Assembly: GCA_037576195.1 (NCBI GenBank)
Contig: CM075102.1
Coordinates: 20,580,745 to 20,644,744, forward strand
Direction: 5' to 3'
DNA: 64,000 nt
Source: Phytoseiulus persimilis
Lineage: Eukaryota > Arthropoda > Arachnida > Mesostigmata > Phytoseiidae
Under the pieces are notes generated by a model, which saw only the letters and a program-made list of their open reading frames with translations, made no database searches and was not told the origin of the DNA. A program made the translations under genes and the position numbers. This document shows positions 37,501 through 49,500 of the stretch, piece by piece; within the stretch, counting starts at the first letter, position 1, and every line of letters begins with the position of its first letter.

Positions 37501-40500
37501 AGGTCCAGTTCTCTGAATATTTCCGTCCGAGGTTTCATTTGATGTTTCTTGGATGTTCTGAAGGTCCTGAATAGACCAGATCCCCTGACGAACCCAGCCC
37601 GACAGGGGAACGCAAATTGCGCTCGTGTTTCATCGACGGGGTTCGTGACAAGTTTTCCAGTTTGCGGGGCCTCTTTAGCATCAGCCGCTGCAGAATCATC
37701 GACAGCCCTGTCAAGCTTGTCGATCTCCTGTTCGGCTTTTGACAGCCTATAGGGAGGAGAGGGCGATGTTTGTGTGCGTTAGCTGGTGAGCGGGCGACCG
37801 TGTGTATTTTTATCGATAAACTTGTCAACATGATGTCGAGGCTCCGCTTAATTACCTGGCACGCTGCGTCGGCTACAAACACGATGCCCAAGATGTTTGC
37901 AGAAAGGTTCGCCATTTTTTATGTGGCTTTATGTTTTTCTCTGTGGGTTTGCTCCGACGTCCGGGATCTGTGCCTGTGTTCACGTCGGAACGCCAGCCAG
38001 ACCTCTTTGGGATACTGGAACGGGGAAAGGCTCGCAAGACTTATATATATATATCTCTATTCCTTCTATCGGCGATGCTGTCATTAGTTGCCACGGTAAT
38101 TTGTTGTCGCTGTTATTGTTGAGGTAGCTGCTTTTGTAGCCGGCGATGTTACTTTTGTTTTAACGGATGCTCTTGCTAATGGGTCGACGACGATGTTGGC
38201 GGTTGCCGCTCTTCCCAGTACGGCCAGTTCAGAGTAGGGTATGCCGCAAACAAGGGCTACAATCCTCTGGTGGAACGAGAGATTTCAATGTGTCGTCCAC
38301 GAACAACCCGCTGCTACCATCCCGGTTGCTAGCTGTAGTACTCGTGTTCCTCGCCGTTGTTGTTCTCAATCGCGCTACTGGAACAAAGGCGTTTCGTTGA
38401 CCGTTGTTTATTCCGAGGCTGGACGGCACTGGGTTAGGACATGCAGGATTCCGCGGGCGGAGAGCGACGAAAGACTTTGTCTTCGCTCGGCAACCCACGA
38501 TGACTGACTAGCTACTCCTCAACGAGATGGAAACAAACAAAGGAAGATATTTATATATATCCTCGGGAATATATGTAGAGCGTCGGAAAGAAGGAGAGTG
38601 ACTCCGGAGCGATGACAGTCGAGTCATCGGTACCAACGTCGAACGCTCGAAACAGATCACTCCACTGGGCTCGCCCGCCTGTCGTGCTCCGAAGGTTCGT
38701 GCTGAAAGGTTCACCTTCTCAGACGGCGTCCGAGATTCTCTCTCCCAAGAGAGCCACGACGTTCAAAGTTTAGCTCTCCTCCGAGCGCGTGTTTCAGTCT
38801 CAGAGACGAAACGAACTCGCAAACTCCCCGATCAGTTGGTGGGCCTGGAGGAGGATGACATTGCCAACATGGAAACACTCGGAGTGGATGCTGGACCCGC
38901 ACAAGTGCCCTGCACAGGAAACCACCGAACAAACCCTCATCAAATTCATCGGATGCGACGCTATTCGATAGCAGAGGCGTTCTGCGCGAATTTCATGGAC
39001 CGCTGTCGTACTGCACACCAGTTGCGAACAACGGACGTTTCTGCGGAGTGGGAATTTTGGCAGAGGGTGGAGCTTCCCGAGCTCGAGTGAATGCGGTCGA
39101 GGAAGGGGGAGGTTCAGCCTTAAGCAGTATTTCATTTTTTCTTCCCGCAAAGCCAGGAATAGAGAACTATCTTCAAGCTCTCTGCGAAACCCTTTTACAG
39201 CGCTGGGAACAGCAGCAAAGCTGGGGCCAAGGTCATGATCTGGCACTCGACTCAATCCTATTTTGGAAGTCATCCCCGAAAGTCTGTTCCATCCGGCCAC
39301 ACTGTCCCTTCCCTCGTTGTGCTCTGCAGCGTGGATCTTGAAGATTAAGGAGGTGGAAACGGGTCGTGTTGAGTTGTCTCGAATCTGTCTCTCAGGGTCG
39401 ACTTCCATATCGCTGGGCTGCTGCACCGAAGCATTTTCGACAGACTGATCTCTTACCCAGGCTTCGACATCCAGACGTCCGCTCGCTCGTTCATGCATCC
39501 ATCCATGCGTGCGTTCCTCCGCCCAGGTCGCTGGAAAGCAACCCAAGAAGTGTGGAGTACAATGAGCCTCCCTTTCGAGACCATCGGGGGCCGTCGGTTT
39601 GGCAAGCTTTCTCAAGCAAAGTAAATGATCTGTGACTCGAAGCGAAGTTGAGCTAATTTCGGACGACGACGACCGCTTCGGCAACATGGTAACAACAAGA
39701 GCCGGCCGGAAACACTAACCGAGCGGGCTCGCCACCTGCCGTCCGCGCGAACCACGAAGCGTCTTCACTGAGCGGGACTTCTGACAGCCACTCGCTCGCT
39801 CACAGAAGGCGTAGAGATTCATCTGCGGAGGTAGTCTGGCACGTTGCCGCTCGCTGGCCAAAAGATGGAGGCGAGGCCCACCACCGAGGGGGAGGGGGTC
39901 GGAGCCTCGGGCGTTCTTTGAGTTCAAAAGTGATTAATAGTTCGCGTGCGAAAAGACGAACAGACAGACGGCAGGCTTGCGCGCGCGCGTGAGGCATGCG
40001 TACACCAACGCGTACGGCTCGCGCACACCGACGTCTACGCGCACTTTTACAGCGCGGTGGACTAAGTTGATTTGAATCCGCGATCCCCTCCCCAGGGGTT
40101 GCCGTACTCGTTCCTCTCACAGCCGAACTCGCGCGCCGCCGAGACTCGGATATGCTTCACCCAGCGCTCTCGGCTGGGCGCAGAGTATCTACAGCCCAGC
40201 CCGATGGGGAATGAGTTCAGGCGAAGAACGGAGGAGGTAATTTGGAAGGGGCCCAGTTGGTGCGGCTTTTCGAAGACTGGCTTGCCTGCTACCGGTTTGA
40301 GATGGAAATAAATGGCATCGAACAGAAAAAGGGAGAAACAGCGAGAAAAAAAAAACCCGCCGTTCTCCCGCGTGAGAAGTGCTGAACGCGAACCGAGGAA
40401 ACTTGAGAATGAAACGAGGGGGGGCAGACGAGGACAGCGACGATTTTCTTTCAGCGTCCCTTCAGAGCGATTGTTCTTGAAAGGAATGAGAAGCAGCCAA

Positions 40501-43500
40501 TCAATCGGGCAGCCAACCAGCGGAAACTGAGTCGGCGTCGTACTCAACGACAAAAATCTCCGGCGTCGCCGATTTGTATTGATTACGCGTTACCGTCTCA
40601 ATCAATTTATTTCCACTAAACAGTGTGCGCCCGGCTTCCTCTGTCCGCCGTTCCGTCTTCCGCTCCGCGCGGCTGTTCCGGTGTCTCGATTCCGATCCTG
40701 AAACTCGAGACGGGAGAACCGAATCTTAGAATCTCGGAGGGAGTCTGCTCCGTCCGTTCGTTCCGCCAAAGAAACTTCTCCGTCGTTTCACCTCGCTCGC
40801 CTGGAAACCGATCGCAGATGCAGACAGTCCTGATAGTTGTCCTGTTCTTGATTGCGATGCGCCGGTTCTGGGACAAGAGAACCCGCTCGGGCCGCTCTCG
40901 ATGACTCACGCCGATTACTTCTGAATTACAGGCGGGACAACACGTACTCGTTCGTTGTGATCACACAGAAGCATCCGAACGTCATGCAGTACAAGGAGAC
41001 GCCATCACCTCTGCACGGCAACTGGACACTCGATCGGGCGTACGCCGAACTGACAGGTGACACTCCGCTGTACTCGGTGTTTCGAGTCAATGGAGAACCT
41101 GTTCCGTGTCCGTTCCGAGACACGTACCATTTCTCGTACAACCGCGGCAGCGGGAACTGTTCCACTCCGCCATCAATAAGCGATTTTTGCACCGACAAGA
41201 ATCGCGTGCTGTTCAACTTCAAAGCGTGTTACGACACGCTGAGCGAAAGCCGTAAAGAAACGCTCACCTGCGTCGGGACCTGGAAGGAGGGCAGCCATCA
41301 CTACCTCGTGGGCAAGGTACGTTGTTCTCGATTGTGGTTCGCGTGCATGCGACAGACGCTATCTTAACGCCCCTCTCGCCGCCGCGCTCGCCGATCTGGC
41401 CGCACAGACCCGCAGCCAAGGGCTCGGACGAAACGCGACCGCGCGGGGCGAGAAGACACCGGGGCGGGCTCAGTCGATCCCGGCAGGAATAGACCGACTT
41501 GAAATCGTTTTTGTCGTTCGCCGCCGAAGTCGCTCAAGTCGTTGTGAGAGTGGGAAGTCCCTCGGGAACGTCATGTCGTTGACAGAGTTCAGCGTTTATG
41601 GAAATTTTGTTTGAATTCGAGAGGTAGAACACTCTTGGGATTCTTCTATCGACTCTGTCGGCCGACCGGTCTTTCCTGTTTGCGTGCGTGCCCGGTCCTT
41701 TGACCGGTCGAACCGCCCGCCCGTCCGCCCGCCTTCCCGCCCGCCCGCTTGCTGTCCTTGGACCAATCTCTTTGTCATCGGATCCGAGTTGCTTGCACCA
41801 GAACAGTTATCTATTCCGAACGGATGCAGAATCACCCGATCGAGGCTCCGATGTCTTCTGACTTTTCCAAGGCTCCATCGCCGAGGGCCTCCTGATCTCG
41901 GAGACAGGCCTAGGAACTCGCCTGAATGATGAAAGGCCTCGAGTACGGTAGCGGTGTGCCGGCCCTCATGGCTCGGTGATCGTGCTGTTATAGAAGCATG
42001 AACTCGCCGGTATTTTTAGTCGTTGATTGAGGTTTTGTAACCGTGGCTCGCAGTACCTGGTCGCCACGTCGTTGACCATCAGTGACAAAAACAGACAATT
42101 GAGCGGCCGCCGCTAGAGGAGCGAAAGAGAAACACCGGGAGCATCATCAGGTTGGGCGTTCCTGTGCGTTGCGCGTGTCCCAAAGCCCTGAGCATATTAG
42201 CTTCCTCCACGCGCATGGTTCCACGGTCCATCCGTCCGTTCGCCCGTCCTCTGATCTGATCAACGTTTACCCTGGAGCGAGCGCGAGCCCGACTCTCCTG
42301 CTCGTCCAAGTTGCCTGCTCGTCCGCCCGCTCCTCTGATGGCTTCTACGACCAGCCCGGCCAGTGGCGGGTTTCCGATGTATGTTACGCTTATGAGTTAC
42401 GACGGCGTGCGGGCGGACAGACGGACGAACGCGGTGAGCGCAGCTCGCTTCTTGCGCGTATGGACGGGCCCTCCGTCGACCGTCAGCCAACTCGGAGAGA
42501 AAACGGCCGGTCGCCATTCCGCGTTCGAACGTCCAGCGTCCAAACGGCGAATCCGTCAAATTGTGACGGGTCTTCGGTGCTGGCTCGCCCGGATGGCAAA
42601 GCCCTCCCCCAGACCTCTCCGAGATCCTGCCCCTCGGAAAACCCTCGCGCGGCTCCCGTTCCAGCCCGGTCTGCAGTGCCTCCTCCTTGGCAAGAGGATG
42701 ACGGACCGGTGGGCAGCAGAGTATGATATAATATGATTTAAGTAAATATAGCGCAACCGGAGCGTTGACCGGTGCGAAACGATGGACACAAAGTGTGATC
42801 GACCGAGATCCGAGCTCTACATTGGGCCGGTATAGTGTTATCACACTCGGTGTCACAATCCCGAGCTCCGGTTCGGAGCTTTTGCGGTTGAACTTCTGAG
42901 GAGCTTGAGGGAGCGCATGATAGTTGGAATCGAAGGGGAAGGCGCGCCCGCGGAGCATTTCGGTTCGAGCTCAGAGCCATAGTATCGGGTCGGAACCTAT
43001 ACCAGAGGGGAGAACCGCAGGGAAAGTGAACGGAGCGGTTCGAGACTCGGGGAAGATCCGGATGAGGAATCGACGCTATCGATGCGCTCCGGCGCGCCCC
43101 CCGCTGTTGATACCTGACATAGATTGCGAAAGAAGACGAAGAAGCGGAGGGCCTCCCATTGAGATGCTAACTGACTCCCAGGAGTTCAAGGAGTCAGGTT
43201 CAGGAGTCCTCGTCGTCATCCTCTTTTTAGGTTCTCCCCTGTCGTCTTCGCTTTGACTGCCATCGCATTGAAATTCACTCTGTTAGAGGGGGCGTGGACT
43301 CTTGTTATTGTTGTTGACGTCACGGGAGGGCAAAAGAAAGAGAGGAAAAATAAGGCCGTCGACGATCCCCTGCATTTTGGCGGCTCTGCGGCGCATCGTT
43401 TGCTGAACTTGTTCTGGTGTTTGTGCTGCTCGGAATGAAGATATACGACGCAACGATCCCCCGAATCCGAATCGTACCGATTAGCTCGTTTTCGAGAAAA

Positions 43501-46500
43501 AACGGTTGATTTGTCTGTGGATTGTTCTCTTTTACGGTTTGTCGTTTCTCGCGGAGGCATTGTGAAGTTCCCTCGAAAACGCGCGGCTGTTTTCGGCAGA
43601 GTTCTGCCTCGTTGGGAACGGTTTGACTTCCCTCAGTTACCCAACAGCTGCTCGAAACTGACAGAATACTGGAAACACATTCCGCTCAGAAGAACTGTAG
43701 TCCTTCGAATCACTGGAGAGGCGTAGGATTTCAGACAGGCCCGCTGGGACCCCTCTCGAAGAATCTCGAATTCGCGGCTTTCGCGGTTTTCATTTAACGC
43801 ATCTTTTCGAGGGTCACAAGCGAAGCCCGAGCTGCATCCGCCGCCGAATGATTCTAGAAAGGCCAATCGACCGGTCATCCTTCACGGATCATGCACCGCA
43901 TGAGATGGCTAAATTGAAATTATCGGGCTTGAAAAAGGCCGGCTGAGCAGCAAGCGAAATCCGTTGTGGTTCAGATCAAGCGAGCGCGGGAACCTCTAAA
44001 GGTGTTGATAAGAGGGCAATAGTCGACCCGATCTGCAGGTCGAGTAATAAGGCGGGTCGGTTTGCTGGTCGACTGGTTGCTCCGATCCCTTGCTGCTCGG
44101 CCCGTTGACTGACTGTTCTTGAAACTGGTTCCGTTCGCATAGCTGCCATCAATAAGCCGTGCCCTAGGAGCTCTGGCCTTTGGTGAGCAGTGGAGCGTCT
44201 CCCATTTGAGTGCCTCGATCGCTGGTAGGCTTGCTCTGTTCGGACGTTGCACACCGGCTGTATCTGATGGAGTTCGTTGGTGGGTCCGTTCCATCGTGGA
44301 CTTCCTTCTCTCGGTTTTTACGCAGCCTCACCGAGTCCTGCGTTTGCCCCATCTGAGCGTCGCGTAGCTCCGAGCTGTCGCAGGTTCCGTTGTCAACGGC
44401 TCTCATGGGACTCTGAATCCTGTTTGCCAGAGACCATTCGTTCAAGGACCCAAAAAGCCGCTCAATCAATAGAAGCCGCGACCGTCGTTCCCTTTTGGAA
44501 TCTTTTCCGGAGCGCAGGAGTTTCCAGCCCGTCGACCGCGGGATCCCCGACTCCGGGTATCCCATCCGTCGTCCGAGCCGTGCTTGTTTGTGTGCTCTAC
44601 ATCCCGCAAACTTCCCGCAGAAGCCGGCAAACTCGCTGCGGGAGGACCCGAGCGGGTCAGTGTGTTATACCTCTGTTGTCGTCGGCTTTGTTGACCTTGT
44701 TGTCTCCGTTCTTGTTGAGAATTTGGGAGCGCGCCCGACGGCGATTCGTTTGCTCCGAGCGAAGTCCTCTCTTTTTCCACGCAGACAAAGCAGCTCCGGA
44801 GTTCGGGTGGGATTTTTAATCTAGGAGACGATGGCAGAGAGACGACCGCGGATCTCCCTCTTATTAAACGTTAATTTCCAAGCGTTCCATTTCAGAACCA
44901 TGCTTGCTCACGAGGGGCGCGGCGATTGAATTCTAAACTTGAATGCGGTTGACTTTGGCACGTGTTTTGCTTTTGTTCAATGTCATCTCAACGAAACATA
45001 GTCTCCGGCGGCTCGACGGCGGTTCACCGACAGAAATTGTTTACAAATCAGGATTTGAATCGGAGCGGAGCGTGGTGTCGGCGCCGTTGTGCAACGCAGA
45101 CAACTGCACGACTCAGTCCCGATGACGTTCCCAAACTGTTTGCTCGATAATGTGGAAGAGTCACGCCACAAACCGCCCCTAAATGATCGAATCGCAGTCA
45201 CACACAAACGTGACTACGTATCGGCACGATTTGCGAGCACGGTATCCAATGCTGGGGGCCGTTCTTCAGATACTCGTCCGGAACGGTTCTCGTCGACCCA
45301 CGCAGCGCCCGGAACGCAGGAAGCTCAACCTTGCTGTTGATTGGAGCGGATATTCCGGAGGAATAATGGTCTTCGGACGATTGTTTTGACACTAGATTTC
45401 TCCGAAACTTGCAGATGGAGCACGCGGCCGCACACTCGAACGAAGACCGGTTTCGGTGCTTCATCTACGAAGAGTGGCGGGGCCCCAGCGGTCAGGTCGA
45501 AGGGTACCACATCGCCATCTCCGGAGATGCCACATGCGACGGCGTCCAGTCGCCGAACGAGGGAAGCACTCTCCTGGTGAGTATCAAACAAGGCTTACGA
45601 CTCCGCTTAGCAGCTGCTTAGACAGTCCCCCGCTCAGCGGCCCTCGGTACACTTCTCGGTGGCCTAATTCTCTCCTGACAGACGTACGGACAGACCGTTG
45701 GACCGCCGGACGGACTGAGAGACGGGGAACTACCCGAACACTTCCGTTCGGAGTCTGCATTTGTGCGCAGCATCTGCCCGAGCCACTTGGGGCCTGGCCA
45801 ATAGACAAGGCGGAAGCCAATCCGACCGCAGCGTCAATCCCGTCTTGTGTACGGGAACAACGACGACGACGACAACAACAAGGATGGAGGAACTGCGAGC
45901 GATGAAGGGAATCTTCCTCGAGGTGAAACCTGTGGGCGTTGCGCGGAGTTTCCTCCCCGCCCCCGCCAACCTTGCGTCGGCGGCACTTGAGGCTGCGGGC
46001 CCGCGGCTCCTTCAGCCACGGACCCCGAATGCGGATCGCTAGCTGCAGCAAACCTCGAGCCAGTCAGCACTCAATCAAGTTGGGTGCGAGATGAATAATT
46101 TCCTGAAACAGACAGACGTGCAGAGAAGCGGGCGGATAAAGAGAGACTCGACGGAATATCCATTAGTTGCTGACTGTTGTTGTTGCTGTTGATGCTGCTG
46201 CTTCAGCTGCTGCGCTTGCTCCCGGTGTTGTTCGAGACGTGTAGCAGAGAGTCGCAAATGGAAAGGAGAACAAGCAGATCAACGCTCAGACAAACAGAAC
46301 GACGGATGGATGAAAAAACGGACGCGCGAGTATCTGCTTGTCCGAGTCGCGCGTTGCGGTTGCAATTGTACTCGTTGTTGTTGTTGTCGTACCCGCTGAG
46401 ATTGTTGTGCTATGTGAGGCCTTTTCTGATGTTGATGCCGCTCTCCCGGCGGTTGATGCTGCTGCTGAGTGCTTAATAACTGAGGCGCGGAGCAGGTCTG

Positions 46501-49500
46501 GGCGCACTAAGGGAAAAAACGAAGGTTTTGTTGTTGCCGTCGCAGACTCCCGGAAGAGATAGCGGCAAACGAACGGAGTGACGCGGGTTCTTCGTTGTGT
46601 TTTTCGTCGTTCCATATATCTGAGAACGAGAGTGGAGACGGAAGCCGTCGGAGGAAATGCTGCGCTTCCCATGATTTTCAAATTATTCGGTTGGTCCGGA
46701 ATCGGGGAATGCCCTCAGCCATGAGCAGAAGAAACCACTCGTAGCGCTGTAAATATCGATCGCTGAGGTAAATCCTCTCCCGCTTCCGAGTGAAGACTTG
46801 GTCGCCTGGACAACGTTCCTCCAGGATTGCTGCGACGATCCTAATGCGCCGGGCTCTGAGTTTTGACCCCCCGGACGCGGAGTCAGGGCATCAAAATTCA
46901 CGAGTCGAAGGTTTATTCGTCTGTCCGGGAAATTCCCGAACATCGAGCCATATGAGCATATTATCAGGATAAAAGAATGCTCCCTGCTTCTCTTGCATTA
47001 AGCTGCTACTCGTAAGCTTGTTTTAATGGAAACACGCAGCGAGTCAGCAAAGCGAGCCGTCTGTCCGCCGACCCGCCAAGGGAGCCAGGAGAAGAGGAGC
47101 CGAAGGAGAATGGAAGGAAGACGATAGTCGCAGGCCGTCCGCTTGGCTTGGCTGAGGCAAGCAAGTTAGCCCGTCCGCCAGTCAGCTCGCGAGCCAGCCG
47201 GTTCGTGGGGGAACGAGGAGCTAGGCGGGACGGTGAGCGAGCGAGAGAGAGGCCCGCCTGGCTCATGTCTCGAACAGACTTTTCGCAAGAAATGTCGTCT
47301 TTCCAAACGAGCCATTCGATGTTGGCAGTTGTCGCGCACTCGCTCTGCGCGAGGCTCCTCTTCGCGCGTGGGGCTCAAGCCTTGAAGAGAGCACCGTTCT
47401 GCGAGCGTCTGAATGCGTTCCGCTTTCGACAGAGTTCTGGCGGTGATTGACAACGCTCATCGATCGCGAATGCTTGATAACTATGGATCACCGTTTCGGG
47501 TAACGAACGATGGAGATCGATGTCGATTACACGAAAGCCCTACGAGTGATAGTCTACTGAGCTCGTTAGGAAAACATACTCATGAGTCATGACCGATTGG
47601 GAACGAGCGATTGCGTGGATCATCATTGGTGGAAGAGTTCAGTCGATGGCGAAGATCTCGATGTCGTCAGGTGCGTCGTGATCCAGCCTCGGACTCCGTT
47701 CGGAGGAATCATGAGTTCGCCGATCGCCGCATCGAGAAACCAGACGAGAGAAGCAATGGCGAAAGCAGCAACAGCAGTAGACATCGCTCTGACGGTGGTC
47801 GCTGTGGTGCTATAGAACAGATTGTCTGATAAGAGAGGAATGGAAAAAGAAATGCTGTTACACTTCGATAGTGTTCAATTTCCCTCGGTGCTTATCGGAC
47901 CTTCGGCGGTGATTGTGTGCTGCTGCTGCTGTGGTTGGAGTTCTTGCCACCGGGAGCACCGGTGCTCACTCGGTGGTCAGTTCACTTCGATCGAGCTCTC
48001 GACCGCTCATTGCCGAGCATGGTAGTGGTTGAGAGCCAGTATCTGCCTCTATTTTTCTTCTTCCTGTCTTACTTTCCAAAGCATCTCCGGAATCCTAGCT
48101 GGTCGGGCAGCGGGGCAGTCGTGGAATCGAACACCTGGCCGGCTCGGGCCACATCCCAGCCTGGCTCTTCAGGGTTCCGACTCCGTTGAGCTTTTTACAA
48201 GCCGGAACTGGTTCTGGCTCCCGCGGTGACCCTCGTTCAGCATTGACGTTCAGCCACCTCGGACGCAGCGATGATCGACGTCGATGAAAGATCAGCGGTC
48301 GAGAACACCCCTTTCGGAGCACAGACTCCTTCCCTTGAACCTCTTCCAATGAGGTTCAAACTCGGCTGCCACGCTCCGCCACGTTTCCGATAGTAGACGA
48401 GAGGGTGCGTTTCGAGGAAGCCGGGACGGACTTTAGAGTGCTTGACGAGATGCCTGCGAACTCTCGCCGTCACGACTTCATGGGAGAAGAGTTGGGAGGA
48501 TGCGGGAATTCCGCCACCGCTTGCCGAGAACGTCCCGGAAATTCAATACCGGCGGCAGTTCAGGCTTGAACTCTCGGGGACCTTACCCACCCTACACACA
48601 AATGGCAAAAATGGAAATGGTGATGATGGCGATGTGGCTGGTGTAGCGAGCGGTCAGTGTCGAGCAACAAAGATGATTTTGCGCTCTCCTATCCGTCCAT
48701 CCATCTCTTGGGGCGGGCAAGCGGGCTCGGAGGCGGCTGAGGGGAAGAACCGAGAGGCACCGGTTTCAAAGAGATGATATGTGGTCTCTGAGGTGGCCGG
48801 ACGGTCCGGACGACAGACAGACAGACAGGACGAACAGACGCAGAGACAGTTAGACTCAGCGAGAGATGAACAAGCGTCGACGCGGCCATCATCTATTTTT
48901 ACTTTTCGACAACAGCAACGGCACTGTGGTCGTCTCTGTTTCAACTGGCGGAGAGCAGGCACTAAATGATGGAGAATGGAGGGAGGGAAGTGGATTCAGT
49001 CGGGTCGAGAATCCTCCCTCTCGTGGCCGTCTCGTGTGTCCGTTCCTTTTTCCTCGAACGGCAAGTTTCCGCAGTCGTTCAATCGACGCAAAAGTTTGTG
49101 TCAGAGCCTTCGAGTCGTAGTTTCGAACGTTCCGTAGTTTCGGACTATCGTCGCCTAGCTACGTCTCGATTCCGTCTCGGAGAGGGTCGCAAGTCGTTGA
49201 GACATTCGGGCTGTTCGAGAATCGCGGGAATCTCGCGAGTGTACTCGATAGGATCTGGTGGTCGGATTCTTGAACCACTTGTCCGCGTTGTCAAGATGAA
49301 TCAATGCCCCGACGATGTGGCGAGCCCCCTGTCGCTCGCCAAGAACGTCGTCGAGCAGCCACACCTCGAGCCGAAGCCAGCTTGGAGGAGGTGCCGGATA
49401 CGAAGTCGACTTTTCAACAAGGGCCAACTCGGCGACTTGGAAGACGGATACTCGAGCTTCGATCTGCGTCCGTCAACCACTCGACGCCTCTTGGGGCCAG

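Noticed and set aside
38836-39090. Frame ending AEWEFWQRVELPELE considered as the same missing exon
   Set aside because: No C-x-FP or G-x-C motifs, and a stop follows directly.
40623-40904. Frame with GCSGVSIPILKLE…EGVCSVRSF considered as the N-terminal exon of the DUF7042-type gene
   Set aside because: The pattern only loosely matches, and it lacks the W-F-Q core. The exon at 30164–30314 has the full motif set and the right phases.
46075-46257. Gln-rich minus-strand frame as a coding exon
   Set aside because: The Gln run is a simple TTG/CTG repeat inside an intron, without splice sites or flanking conserved sequence.
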